A stretch of 64,000 bases of DNA, taken from assembly GCA_903922605.1 (NCBI GenBank), contig CAIXUG010000064.1, positions 1-64,000 of the forward strand, read 5' to 3'. Below the pieces are notes generated by a model. It saw nothing but the letters and a program-made list of their open reading frames with translations. It was not told the DNA's origin and made no database searches. A program made the translations under genes and the position numbers. This DNA comes from an uncultured Verrucomicrobiota bacterium (GTDB lineage Bacteria > Verrucomicrobiota > Verrucomicrobiia > Limisphaerales > UBA9464). Position 1 is the stretch's first letter, and every line of letters begins with the position of its first letter. Positions 7,836 through 16,377 of the stretch are shown here, in pieces.

Positions 7836-8918
7836 TTACGGCTTTTTCCCCTCAGCTTCACGTTCCCGCTTTTCCGCCACATTCGGAGCGATCTTCCGCA
7901 AGGCATCCAGTGCCAATGACCGGTTGTAGCTGTCATTGGGATCGGCCCGATTGGCTGGCGAATCCAGGAAGGCTGCGAGGAGCGGGATGGCAGGGGCCGC
8001 CCCGGGGCCCATCTCGCCAAAGCAATTTAGGATCATCCCCTTCATGTGCGGGTCGAAAACTGCCCATGCCTGCAGCAACGCCGGCAAAGCATCCGCCGGC
8101 TGATGCCGGATGTGCCACAGGGCGATGGCGGACGTGACGCGGAAATAGGCGTTGGTCGATTGACCGGCCCCTTCCTGCAACACGGGGACCGCCACGACCG
8201 CTCCCGAACCGATCTTGCCCAACGCCATGGCGGCCCACTCACGTTCGGCAGTGTACCCCGCCGAGCGGTCTTGGGGGCCGTCGAGACGAATGTTCTCCGC
8301 AATCGCCGGCACGGCATTGCTGGCCGCCGGCCCAAAACAGGAAATGGCCTCGACCACATAGAGGCGCACTTGAACATTCGGATCACGAAGGTGGTTGGTC
8401 AGGGCCGAAAACACGGTCGGCGAGCTGTTGGTCAACCCTCCCAAAGCCTCAGCCGCCGCCGCCCGTACTTCCGGGCGCGAATGACCGAGCGTCGCGATCA
8501 GCAGGGGTTCAGACTGCGGACGCAATCGTCGGGCGTCCTCGACAACCTGATAACGAAAAGCCATTTTCCGCTCGATATCCTGCGGTGCTGGGAGGGGGAG
8601 GTGCCGTCTCATGGCGAAAGGCAGACTTAAAAAACAGCGACGGTAGGCCGCCATCCCCCAGGACTCATATTTCATGGGCCGGACCGCCTCCAGCAGTGCC
8701 GGAAGCGCCTCCAAACCCATCGCTTGGATGGCCTCGCGCTGGGCCGGGGAACAATCGAAACGGGACGGATTGTTAGGGTCACCGGCTTTGATCTCCGCGA
8801 TCCACCGGGACAACGGCTTGCCCTGGTAGGCCGGTTCGCGTGAGGCGAGCGTCCACCACACGGCCGCTCCGGCCAGGACAGGCAACAGGATCAGCAGGAG
8901 GCGGTAGTACCGTTTCAT
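7836..8918 (-). CDS. Exported HEAT-repeat protein (copy 1)
   Basis: 360 residues with an N-terminal signal-anchor (YYRLLLILLPVLAGAAVWW) and a stack of HEAT/armadillo-like helical pairs such as SEPLLIATLGHSRPEVRAAA and NAVPAIAENIRLDG. Such proteins form curved binding scaffolds; nothing enzymatic is visible. A close paralogue lies 25 bases upstream on the same strand with the same N-terminal architecture (REPAYxGKxLxRWIAEIKAG), so the two arose by tandem duplication and are probably co-transcribed. Function unknown. Confidence 0.75.
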   Translation of the reverse strand: MKRYYRLLLILLPVLAGAAVWWTLASREPAYQGKPLSRWIAEIKAGDPNNPSRFDCSPAQREAIQAMGLEALPALLEAVRPMKYESWGMAAYRRCFLSLPFAMRRHLPLPAPQDIERKMAFRYQVVEDARRLRPQSEPLLIATLGHSRPEVRAAAAEALGGLTNSSPTVFSALTNHLRDPNVQVRLYVVEAISCFGPAASNAVPAIAENIRLDGPQDRSAGYTAEREWAAMALGKIGSGAVVAVPVLQEGAGQSTNAYFRVTSAIALWHIRHQPADALPALLQAWAVFDPHMKGMILNCFGEMGPGAAPAIPLLAAFLDSPANRADPNDSYNRSLALDALRKIAPNVAEKREREAEGKKP

Positions 8919-8943
8919 CCTTTAACTTGGGCAGGCAGGTTTC

Positions 8944-10038
8944 TCACGGCTCCTTATTCTCGCCCTCGCGTTCCCACTTGGCCGCGACGTCCGGAGCAAT
9001 CTTCCGCAAGGCTTCCAAAGCGACCTGCCGGTTGAGAACCGCACCGAAACCGAAGACATTCGGGTCCGGTGTCGAATCCAGAAACCGGACGATGCGCGGC
9101 ACGGCTTCGGCAGCCTCCGGCCCCATCTCGCCCAAGCAGGCAAGTATCATCGGCATCACGTCGGGGACTTTCTCGAAGTCCTCAATCAAGACCGGCAGCG
9201 CATCGGGCGCATGATGCCGTATCCGCCACAGGGCGATGGCAGAAGATATACGATAATATGAAGACGTCCGTTGGGCAGCCCCCGCCTGCAACACGGGCAC
9301 CGCCGCAGCTGCCGCAGGCCCCATGCGGCCCAAGGCGTCGGCACCAGCCGCCCGCTCACGCTCAGAAGGGTTGAACCCGGCCGGGCGGTTGCGGGAAAGC
9401 AGGTTGTCCACAATCGCTGGCAACGCATTGCTGGCCGCCGCGCCGTAGTGGGCAATGGCGGCATGCACATACATGCGTACTTCCCCATCGGAGTCCTGGA
9501 GCCGGTTGGTCAGGGCCTGAAAGACTTCAGCCGGAAGGTTGGTCTGCCAACTCAAAGCCCAGATGGCAGTGCTCCGAACCTCGGAGCGCGGATGCCGGAG
9601 CGTGCTGAGGAGCAACGGTTTCGTTTGAGGCCAGAGGCCGTTACAGCGCTCGGCGACAAAACACCGAAAGACCCATTCTCCTTCAGGATTCAGACGCGCC
9701 GGCGCCGGCAGGACTCCACTCAGGCCGGGAGGCAGATGAAGATAGCAATGGCGATAGGTCGCCGACCACCAAGGCTCATAGTCTCGATCCCGAACCGATT
9801 CCAGCAGCCCGGGAATGGCGTTCAGGCCCATCGCCTTGACAGCCTCCGCTTCGGCTGGGGAGGGAGCGAAACGAGGCGGGTTGGCGGAGGGACCGGCCTT
9901 GATCTCCGCGATCCAGCGCAACAACGATTTGCCCCCGTAGGCAGGTTCGCGAGGGGTGAGCGCCCACCACACGGCTGCCCCGGCGAGTACGGCCAAAACG
10001 GGCACCAGGATCAAGAGGAGGCGGTGGCGCCGTTTCAT
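8944..10038 (-). CDS. Exported HEAT-repeat protein (copy 2)
   Basis: 364 residues, paralogous over its full length to the downstream copy: signal-anchor RLLLILVPVLAVLAGAAVWWAL, the REPAYGGKSLLRWIAEIKAG block, and HEAT units including TLRHPRSEVRSTAIWALSW and VFQALTNRLQDSDGEVRMY. No catalytic motif. Lies 20 bases downstream of the cytochrome gene on the same strand, so it may belong to the transcription unit of the dehydrogenase-cytochrome pair. Confidence 0.75.
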   Translation of the reverse strand: MKRRHRLLLILVPVLAVLAGAAVWWALTPREPAYGGKSLLRWIAEIKAGPSANPPRFAPSPAEAEAVKAMGLNAIPGLLESVRDRDYEPWWSATYRHCYLHLPPGLSGVLPAPARLNPEGEWVFRCFVAERCNGLWPQTKPLLLSTLRHPRSEVRSTAIWALSWQTNLPAEVFQALTNRLQDSDGEVRMYVHAAIAHYGAAASNALPAIVDNLLSRNRPAGFNPSERERAAGADALGRMGPAAAAAVPVLQAGAAQRTSSYYRISSAIALWRIRHHAPDALPVLIEDFEKVPDVMPMILACLGEMGPEAAEAVPRIVRFLDSTPDPNVFGFGAVLNRQVALEALRKIAPDVAAKWEREGENKEP

Positions 10039-10058
10039 GAGTTGCGATTAAACGGCGC

Positions 10059-11243
10059 TCACTGCGGCAGGGCCACCTGCCCCGGTCGGCTGAGGTAGTA
10101 AAGCAGGTCGCGCAGTTCGCTGTCCTTGAGCTGGGTGATGAGCCCTTCCGGCATCAGCGACATTTCACTGAGACTGGTGGACTTCACCTCGGCGCGGGGG
10201 ATCGTCACCAGTTCGTTCGCCGTCTGGATGGAGAGCGACGTGGCATTCTGTTCCTTAACGATGCCCGTGATGACCCGGTCGTCCTTCGTTTCCACCGTGG
10301 TCGCCCGGTACTCGTTCGGGATGACGGCGTTCGGGAACAGGATGTTCTGGAGCAGATAGGAGAGATCGCTCCGGTTTGCCCCCGTGATGTCGGGGCCGAC
10401 GTGACCGCCGCTGTCGAAGAGCGTGTGGCACTGGGCGCAGACCTTGTTGAAGACCACGCGCCCACGCGGCGCATCACCGGGCGTCGAGCCGCCCGCCCAA
10501 TAGAGCCGGGTCACGCGATCAATCTCCTTCTGCATGTCGGGGCTGGTCTCCTGCATGACGCCCCACAGCTCGGTGAGCTGGGTCTTGATCGCGTCGTCCT
10601 TGAGGTTGCGGAGCTGGCGGACGAGATCGGCGGTAAGGTCGGTCTTGGGGATCTTGCCGGCAGCGACGGCGGCCAGCAGCGGCTTCGCGAAGGCGTTGCG
10701 CGAGGCGAGGGTGTTGAGCGCGTCGCGCTTCTCCGCGCCCAGGGAACCGTAGGCGGCCAATATGGCCGTGGGCGTCCCCGCATCATCGTAAGCCGCCAGG
10801 CCGCGCAGGGCGGTGCCACGCACGGCCGGGTCGGTCACGAGCTGCTGCAACAACGGCGGAAGGTCGGGATCGCGGATGCCCAGCAACGAATCCAACGCCG
10901 TGCGGCGGGCACCCGCCTCGGCCTTCGGATCGGCGGCGATCGCATGTAGGGACGACTTTGCCCGGGCGCTGCCGAACGTCAGCGAGAGCGTCTGCGTGAG
11001 CGTGCGGACCTCGGAGTTGCCGCTGGCGGCGAGCTTGGCCTCGACGGCATCCCAGCCGGCCGGCATCGGGGCGGTGCGACGGCCCTTTAGCGCGGCGCTG
11101 ATCCCGCGTAGGATGTCGAGCTGGAGCTGGGCGTCGTCCGATTCACGAAGCATTTGTGCCAGCTGAGGCAGTGAGTCGGCCGCGCACACCGAGCCAGTCG
11201 CGACACAGAAGAGGCAGAGCAGATTGAGCAGGAACAATTTCAT
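10059..11243 (-). CDS. PVC-type haem-binding cytochrome c protein
   Basis: 394 residues with a signal peptide (KLFLLNLLCLFCVATGSVCA), HEAT-like helices in the middle, and a C-terminal haem domain of the kind found in planctomycetes and verrucomicrobia. The haem attachment site CAQCH is at residues 269-273, followed by the family block GPDITGANRSDLSYLLQNIL and the end block MPEGLITQLKDSELRDLLYY. It should carry electrons in the periplasm. It overlaps the upstream dehydrogenase by ATGA (11240-11243), so the two are translationally coupled; in many PVC bacteria the same parts form one polypeptide. Confidence 0.88.
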   Translation of the reverse strand: MKLFLLNLLCLFCVATGSVCAADSLPQLAQMLRESDDAQLQLDILRGISAALKGRRTAPMPAGWDAVEAKLAASGNSEVRTLTQTLSLTFGSARAKSSLHAIAADPKAEAGARRTALDSLLGIRDPDLPPLLQQLVTDPAVRGTALRGLAAYDDAGTPTAILAAYGSLGAEKRDALNTLASRNAFAKPLLAAVAAGKIPKTDLTADLVRQLRNLKDDAIKTQLTELWGVMQETSPDMQKEIDRVTRLYWAGGSTPGDAPRGRVVFNKVCAQCHTLFDSGGHVGPDITGANRSDLSYLLQNILFPNAVIPNEYRATTVETKDDRVITGIVKEQNATSLSIQTANELVTIPRAEVKSTSLSEMSLMPEGLITQLKDSELRDLLYYLSRPGQVALPQ

Positions 11244-13789
11244 TGGGCGGAAGCAAGGCTGGCAGTGGCGAGACGGCGGGCGATGAACTCGCGGATCTTG
11301 GGGATTTTACAGGCGCGCAGCAGGTCGAGGCCGAAGCCCGGGTCGGTGGCGACCGTGCCTTCCGCCGCGTACCAGTAAAGTAGCGGCAGGTTGTGGTCTC
11401 CGCTGTCCTCGGCGTGGCCGACGAGCGCGAGGAGTGTGTCCTTGCGCTGCGTGGCCGGAAGCCGTTGCGCGGCGGAAGCGACGTAGCGGCGGACCACCGG
11501 CGAAGGATCGGCGGCCGCCAGACCGGCCAGGCCCTTGAGAGCGTTCTGGACACCCTCCTCGGACCAGTGGTCGGCCGGCCGGTAGGGCGCCGCTTCCGTC
11601 GCGACCTGGATGGCCCAGCCCCGCACAAACTCGTCGTGGCTCTGCACGAGTTCGCCGATGTCCTCAAAGGCCACGCCCCCCGTGACGTCCATGGCCCAAA
11701 TGGCGCGGAGCGTCGAAGCCGTGTCACGGCCGGCCAGCATCAGCTCGCGCAGGCTGGAGCGGGCGGATTCGGACAGTTTGCCAGCCGTGGCCCGCTCGGC
11801 CAGCAGCCGCCGCGCGTGGCGGCACATCCATTCGTTCTTGGAGGGCACTAGTTTCACCAGGTCCTCATCGCTCAGCTTGGCCAGGTCCACCTGGGTCTTG
11901 GGCTGGTTGTTGTAAATGATCTTGTAGATGCGGCCGTTGCTGCGGTCGTGGCCCTCGTAATTGTTGTGGTGGCACTGGTTCTTGTCGTACCAGTCGATGA
12001 CATAGACCGACCCGTCGGCGTCGTAGCGCTGGTTCAGCGTCTGGCTCCAGGAGTCGTTAAAATTCAGAAAATCCGGGCCGTGATGGCCGACATAGCCGGA
12101 ACCCACCCGTTCCGGCACATCCATGTTCAGGCGTTGGCCGTGGATGTTGCCCATGATCAGCTTGCCGCGGTATTCGGCCGGCCAGCTCGCCCCGAGATAG
12201 ACCATCATGCCCGCGTGGGCGTGACCGCCTCCTGCGGAATCGCTGCGGCCATTGCCGGCGTGCGGTCCCTGATTGCCGGCGTAGTGGAGATGGTCCGCGT
12301 GGGTCTGGATGTCCTCATAGACGTAGGGGAAGACCGGCTTGCGGCTGCCGTTCTCGCGATGCTTCGCGTTGCGCGCGGTTTCCTCCGCGCCGACGGTGAA
12401 GTGCTCCCCGCCCTGCCGGATGTAACGCCCACCCTGGATCATGTGGTAGAGGTGCGGAATCACGCAGGCCTCGATCCAGCACTGGCCGTTTTCATCGAAG
12501 TCCACACCCCACGGATTGCTCGTGCCCTCGGCAAAGACCTCGAAGATTTTCTTCGTCGGATGATAGCGCCAGACGCCGGCGTCCATCCATTGCCGCTCGG
12601 ACTCGGTCGCGCCGGGCTTGCCGACATTGGAGGGGCAGAAGACACCGTGACAGCCATAGAGCCAGCCGTCCGGTCCCCAGCAGAAGGTGTTCAGCGTCTC
12701 ATGCGTGTCGGCGTTGAAATTCCAGCCGTCGAGCAGCACCTGCGGCGGCCCGGCGGGCTTCGGCGCATCACCGTCGGTGATCGGGAGGAACATCAGGTAA
12801 GGCGCGGCCCCGATGAAGACACCGCCGTAGCCATACTCGATGCCGGAGACGAGATTCAGCCCTTCCAATACGACCGTGCGCTTGTCGAAGTGGCCGTCGC
12901 CGTCGGTGTCCTCGAACACGATCAGCCGGTCCTTGCCCCCGAGGATGTCCTTCAGCTTTTCCTCAGGGGTGCCGTTCTTCGGCGGCACACCGACACGCTT
13001 CGGATAGGTGTAACCTTCGACCACCCAGAGGCGGCCCCGGTCGTCGTCACAAAAGGCGATGGGCTGCTTGATGTCCGGCTCGCCGGCGAAAACGCGCATC
13101 TGAAATCCGGGCGGCAGGCTGGCGACCTCGGCGGCCTTTTCGGGAGTCAGCCCGGCGTAAAGCACAGTGTCCGCCGGTGGCGGCTCGTTCCGCTTCGCCT
13201 CGGCCAGGGAATATTCGTTGGCGAGCGTCGGACGGGCGGCGTACAGCTGGAAGTCGTCGAAATTCAGGTGCGCCCAGCCGCCCGAACGGTCATCCACCAG
13301 CCGGATGAAGATCTCCTTGCCCAGGTGGTCCTTCAGGTCCACGACCACCGGTCGCAGCGTCTCGCTATCCGTGCCACTCAGCTTGAGGAAGACATTCCCG
13401 GAGACGGCGTCCACAAGCTCCACGCGCTCTTCCGGCCAGGTGCCGCCCGCGAAGCGGAAGCTGCCCCAGGGCTGGGTCACCTTGAACGGGACCGAGGTCA
13501 GTGTGCCTTTCGGGTCGTCGCCCACCTTCTCGAACCCGCCGATCCAGTAATCGCCCGTGTGCTGCGAGGTCATGTCGCTGCGGCGCGCCTTCGGCAGGTC
13601 GCCCCTCACGGGCTGGCCGGTGAAGGCATTGCCGGTCGCGGTCCAGTCGCGCAGGTCGCCGGTCTCAAAGTCGAGGTTCAGGACATGGCCGTCCTTGCCC
13701 AACGGCCTGATACCGGCGGGTTCCGCCGCAGTGGCAGTCAGGACGACACCCAATACAAGCAGGCCGGAGAGCGAACGGCGTAAGTGCAT
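11240..13789 (-). CDS. PVC-type membrane-bound dehydrogenase (sorbosone-dehydrogenase-like propeller)
   Basis: 849 residues with a signal peptide (LRRSLSGLLVLGVVLTATAA). An N-terminal jelly-roll-like segment (LNLDFETGDLRDWTATGNAF) of about 200 residues precedes a beta-propeller of the PVC-type membrane-bound dehydrogenase family (LPPGFQMRVFAGEPDIKQPI, DRGRLWVVEGYTYP, GGKDRLIVFEDTDGDGHFDK). HEAT-like helices finish the protein. It probably oxidises a sugar or alcohol in the periplasm and passes electrons to the coupled cytochrome just downstream. The N-terminal domain may bind carbohydrate; the substrate cannot be told from sequence. Confidence 0.88.
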   Translation of the reverse strand: MHLRRSLSGLLVLGVVLTATAAEPAGIRPLGKDGHVLNLDFETGDLRDWTATGNAFTGQPVRGDLPKARRSDMTSQHTGDYWIGGFEKVGDDPKGTLTSVPFKVTQPWGSFRFAGGTWPEERVELVDAVSGNVFLKLSGTDSETLRPVVVDLKDHLGKEIFIRLVDDRSGGWAHLNFDDFQLYAARPTLANEYSLAEAKRNEPPPADTVLYAGLTPEKAAEVASLPPGFQMRVFAGEPDIKQPIAFCDDDRGRLWVVEGYTYPKRVGVPPKNGTPEEKLKDILGGKDRLIVFEDTDGDGHFDKRTVVLEGLNLVSGIEYGYGGVFIGAAPYLMFLPITDGDAPKPAGPPQVLLDGWNFNADTHETLNTFCWGPDGWLYGCHGVFCPSNVGKPGATESERQWMDAGVWRYHPTKKIFEVFAEGTSNPWGVDFDENGQCWIEACVIPHLYHMIQGGRYIRQGGEHFTVGAEETARNAKHRENGSRKPVFPYVYEDIQTHADHLHYAGNQGPHAGNGRSDSAGGGHAHAGMMVYLGASWPAEYRGKLIMGNIHGQRLNMDVPERVGSGYVGHHGPDFLNFNDSWSQTLNQRYDADGSVYVIDWYDKNQCHHNNYEGHDRSNGRIYKIIYNNQPKTQVDLAKLSDEDLVKLVPSKNEWMCRHARRLLAERATAGKLSESARSSLRELMLAGRDTASTLRAIWAMDVTGGVAFEDIGELVQSHDEFVRGWAIQVATEAAPYRPADHWSEEGVQNALKGLAGLAAADPSPVVRRYVASAAQRLPATQRKDTLLALVGHAEDSGDHNLPLLYWYAAEGTVATDPGFGLDLLRACKIPKIREFIARRLATASLASAQ

Positions 13790-13847
13790 GCAAATAGCAG
13801 GAAGACCAAGGGCGCAGGAGGCAAGGCTGTTTTCGAATTACGAATTT

Positions 13848-13909
13848 CGAACTGCGAACAGCGAGCGGCTGGGTGGGACGAGCGCTCGCCGGTCACCGTT
13901 CGCAGTTCG
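13848..13909. repeat. 12-bp inverted repeat in divergent promoter gap
   Basis: CGAACTGCGAAC (13848-13859) and its exact reverse complement GTTCGCAGTTCG (13898-13909) flank a 38-base loop containing a second palindrome, GAGCGCTC. It lies between the divergent dehydrogenase and hydrolase genes and could be an operator, cruciform or decayed intergenic repeat; nothing discriminates between these. Confidence 0.55.
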
Positions 13910-13977
13910 CCGTTTCCGATCACCGTTGAATTCTAGGTTTGGCGAATCGCCACCGGCACCGCTTCATTCCGCGCTCC

Positions 13978-15042
13978 ATGGTGCGACGAATTTTCTGTCT
14001 CCTGCTCAGCCTGCTCACGCTGGGCCTGACTGGCTGCACTCCCGGCAGCATCATCGCGCATGAGCTGGTGAAATCTCCGAACCGCCAGCCCGCATGGCTC
14101 ACGGAGCCCGGCCGCCTCCTGCCACCCGCCAAGGTTACGCTGAGCTACCACGCGACGATCCCGGCGAACCACATGTCCGTGCAAAAGGCCACCGTCGGCC
14201 AGCCACCGGCCATGCTGGAGGCCCTCGTGGTCGAACCCGCTCGCTATGGATTCAAGGCCAGCAGCCACTGGGAGCAGCAGGGATCGCATCCGGTCTTCCG
14301 CTTCGAGATGCGGCTCACGCCGTCCACGAACAGCGCCGATGCGCCGCTGATACCGCGTGGCACGATCTTCCTGCTGCACGGCTACGGCCTGAGAAAAGAT
14401 GTGCTGCTCCCCTGGGGCTTCAGTCTGGCCGAGGTGGGCTGGCGCTGCGTGCTGGTGGACCTGCGGGGGCACGGGGATTCTGGCGGACCCCGCATCTACT
14501 TCGGCACGCATGAGGCGGATGACTTGCGTGATCTGCTCACCGAACTCGATCGCCGCCACGTCATCAGCGGGCCGGTGGGCGTGCTGGGCGATTCCTACGG
14601 CGCGGACATCGCCCTGCGCTGGGCCGCCCAAGACCCGCGCGTGCAGGCCACCGTGGCCCTGGCACCCTATGCCAAACTGGCGGATGCGATGGAAGGCATC
14701 CGCCAGAGCTATGCCCCGTGGGTGCCACGCGGCTGGGTCCGCTCGGCCGCCCAAAAAGTTCCGCGCCTGCTCGGGGTGCCCGCGGAAAGCCTGGACCCGG
14801 TCTCAGTCCTGCCCGCGCAAAAGGTCGAGGCCCTGTTTATCGCCGGTGAAAAGGATGTCGTGGCACCCGTGGCCGCAGTGCAGCAGCTCAAAGACCTGGC
14901 CCTGCCGGAAAGCCAGCTGCTCCTCGTGCCGCAGTCGGCACACGAGGAGCTGCCCTATGAGTTCGACATGCTCGAAAAGCCGGTGAAGGCGTGGTTTGAC
15001 GCCCACCTGCACGGAGCGGCTCAGAGCGTCCGCACGCGATAG
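13978..15042 (+). CDS. Lipoprotein alpha/beta hydrolase
   Basis: A 354-residue secreted serine hydrolase. The start at 13978 gives a lipoprotein signal ending in the lipobox GLTGC (C20); the upstream TTG at 13939 would bury it. Oxyanion-hole motif FLLHGYGLRKD, nucleophile elbow GDSYG with S206, acid D293 in AGEKDVV and H322 in SAHEE form a full catalytic triad. A DLRGHGDSGGP motif is also typical. Esterase or peptidase-like activity in the envelope is likely, substrate unknown. Ends 22 bases inside the convergent gene. Confidence 0.85.
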   Translation: MVRRIFCLLLSLLTLGLTGCTPGSIIAHELVKSPNRQPAWLTEPGRLLPPAKVTLSYHATIPANHMSVQKATVGQPPAMLEALVVEPARYGFKASSHWEQQGSHPVFRFEMRLTPSTNSADAPLIPRGTIFLLHGYGLRKDVLLPWGFSLAEVGWRCVLVDLRGHGDSGGPRIYFGTHEADDLRDLLTELDRRHVISGPVGVLGDSYGADIALRWAAQDPRVQATVALAPYAKLADAMEGIRQSYAPWVPRGWVRSAAQKVPRLLGVPAESLDPVSVLPAQKVEALFIAGEKDVVAPVAAVQQLKDLALPESQLLLVPQSAHEELPYEFDMLEKPVKAWFDAHLHGAAQSVRTR

Positions 15043-16160
15043 AAGCGAGTGCCATCCGTCGGCGGGGTCAGGCTTACATCCTCCGAATCGGAGGCCAGCG
15101 TCCGGGTCTCCACCTCTTCCCAGGCGGCGGCATCCAGGTCCGCACTCTGCTCCACAATCACCTGCTGCCCTGACTTGGCGGTGATCGTCAGGGTGAGCTG
15201 ATCTCCCACCGCCACCAGGGTGGCGACCGGACCGGCCGGCTGTTCAAAATCGGTTCCATCAGTGAGATCGGGGATATGGTTTCCGTCGGCGTCATTTGGA
15301 TCGATGATCTGCATGTTCCACAGGTCATATTCGTCCTGAAACGGCGTCGAAGGCACGCCGTCCAGGAAGTAAAAGCTTCCGGAGTAATTGTTGGCGGTGG
15401 CACCCCGCACCAGCAGCATGTCATCAACGGTGACGCCCACGGAACCGAGCACGATGTAGGCCTCGTTTGCCGGCCCGAACCAGTCGGCATCCGATCGCAC
15501 CAGCTCGGTCTGGCTGCGCCGGGTCATGGGAAACGGTCCGGTGAACTCACCTGCCGTGCCCTGCCGCTGGAGATCCACTGACGCCTCGACCTGGGCGCCT
15601 TTCACGACATAGGTAAGCTTGCCGTCGTACTGATAGATTTCAAACGTATGGGTAAAGGTCAGCACGGGCAGGAACAGATCGCGCTCGAGGTTCACCCTGA
15701 GCTGCACGGTGCCGGTCGTCTGGCCGGCCGCCCGGTTCCAGGTGGCGGTGACAAAGCCCTGGATGACGTCCTCGCCATTATCGAGAGTCATGGTGCCCGA
15801 CGTGCCAATACCGGAAACCGACTGGGACACTTTAAAGAAATCCGTCACCAGATCTCCGTCCGAGTCGGTCATGTTGGGGAGGTCGATGTAGAAGCTGAAG
15901 CCCAGCGGCCCGTCGAAACCGGGCACATCCAGCAGGGCCAAAGTGCCATATTTGGCTTCCCCGTCGGAATTGTACCATTCGCCATTCACATAGTCGTCAG
16001 CCGTGGTGAAACCCAGCGTGTAGGTCTGTCCCGACTGTTTGACACTCTGGGTCGAAACCCGCACCGAGGTGCAGTTCATCAGCATGCGGGCGTCATTGGC
16101 CCGGACAAAGATGTTGGAAAAGAGGAGGAAGCTGAGCAGCAGTTGAATTCTGAGGTTCAC
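15021..16160 (-). CDS. Secreted protein of unknown function with Ca-loop-like motifs
   Basis: 379 residues with a signal peptide (NLRIQLLLSFLLFSNIFVRA) and a beta-rich, Asp/Gly/Thr-rich mature part. Two thrombospondin-3/dockerin-like acidic loops are visible, DSDGDLVTDFF and DPNDADGNHIPDLTDG, which would suit calcium binding. The C-terminus ends FYRVRTL, the style of many verrucomicrobial exported proteins. Not recognised as an enzyme. Overlaps the hydrolase convergently by 22 bases. Confidence 0.65.
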   Translation of the reverse strand: MNLRIQLLLSFLLFSNIFVRANDARMLMNCTSVRVSTQSVKQSGQTYTLGFTTADDYVNGEWYNSDGEAKYGTLALLDVPGFDGPLGFSFYIDLPNMTDSDGDLVTDFFKVSQSVSGIGTSGTMTLDNGEDVIQGFVTATWNRAAGQTTGTVQLRVNLERDLFLPVLTFTHTFEIYQYDGKLTYVVKGAQVEASVDLQRQGTAGEFTGPFPMTRRSQTELVRSDADWFGPANEAYIVLGSVGVTVDDMLLVRGATANNYSGSFYFLDGVPSTPFQDEYDLWNMQIIDPNDADGNHIPDLTDGTDFEQPAGPVATLVAVGDQLTLTITAKSGQQVIVEQSADLDAAAWEEVETRTLASDSEDVSLTPPTDGTRFYRVRTL

Positions 16161-16215
16161 TCCCGCACTAGACCCAGCCCGGGGTTCAAAGACAAGCCAG
16201 CTTTTATATTATTAC

Positions 16216-16352
16216 GGCACTCCAGTTACAGTGCCGATGGCACCTGCATGAAATTCATGCCGCAGGCATCTTGTTCGCTTGGGGAAGATGGGCCACGCCG
16301 TGGCCAGCGGACTGGTCCCGCACCTTTGGGCGGGCCGAGCGCTGGCCACGGC
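16216..16352. repeat. Cluster of strong hairpins downstream of leuA
   Basis: Three inverted repeats lie between leuA and the secreted-protein gene. GGCACT/AGTGCC pairs at 16216-16235. GCATGAAATTCATGC at 16246-16260 is a 15-base palindrome. GCCGTGGCCAGCG (16297-16309) pairs exactly with CGCTGGCCACGGC (16340-16352), and its loop holds another stem (GGTCCCGC with GCGGGCC). There is no T-run, so simple intrinsic termination of leuA is not assured. It may be a repeat element, a 3'-end stabiliser or a structured RNA. Confidence 0.55.
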
Positions 16353-16377
16353 CATCGCGGCCCGACCACGGGGAATC

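Noticed and set aside
11948-13783. 611-residue ORF on the plus strand
   Set aside because: Antisense shadow of the PVC dehydrogenase; composition is typical of GC-rich antisense frames and no domain is visible.
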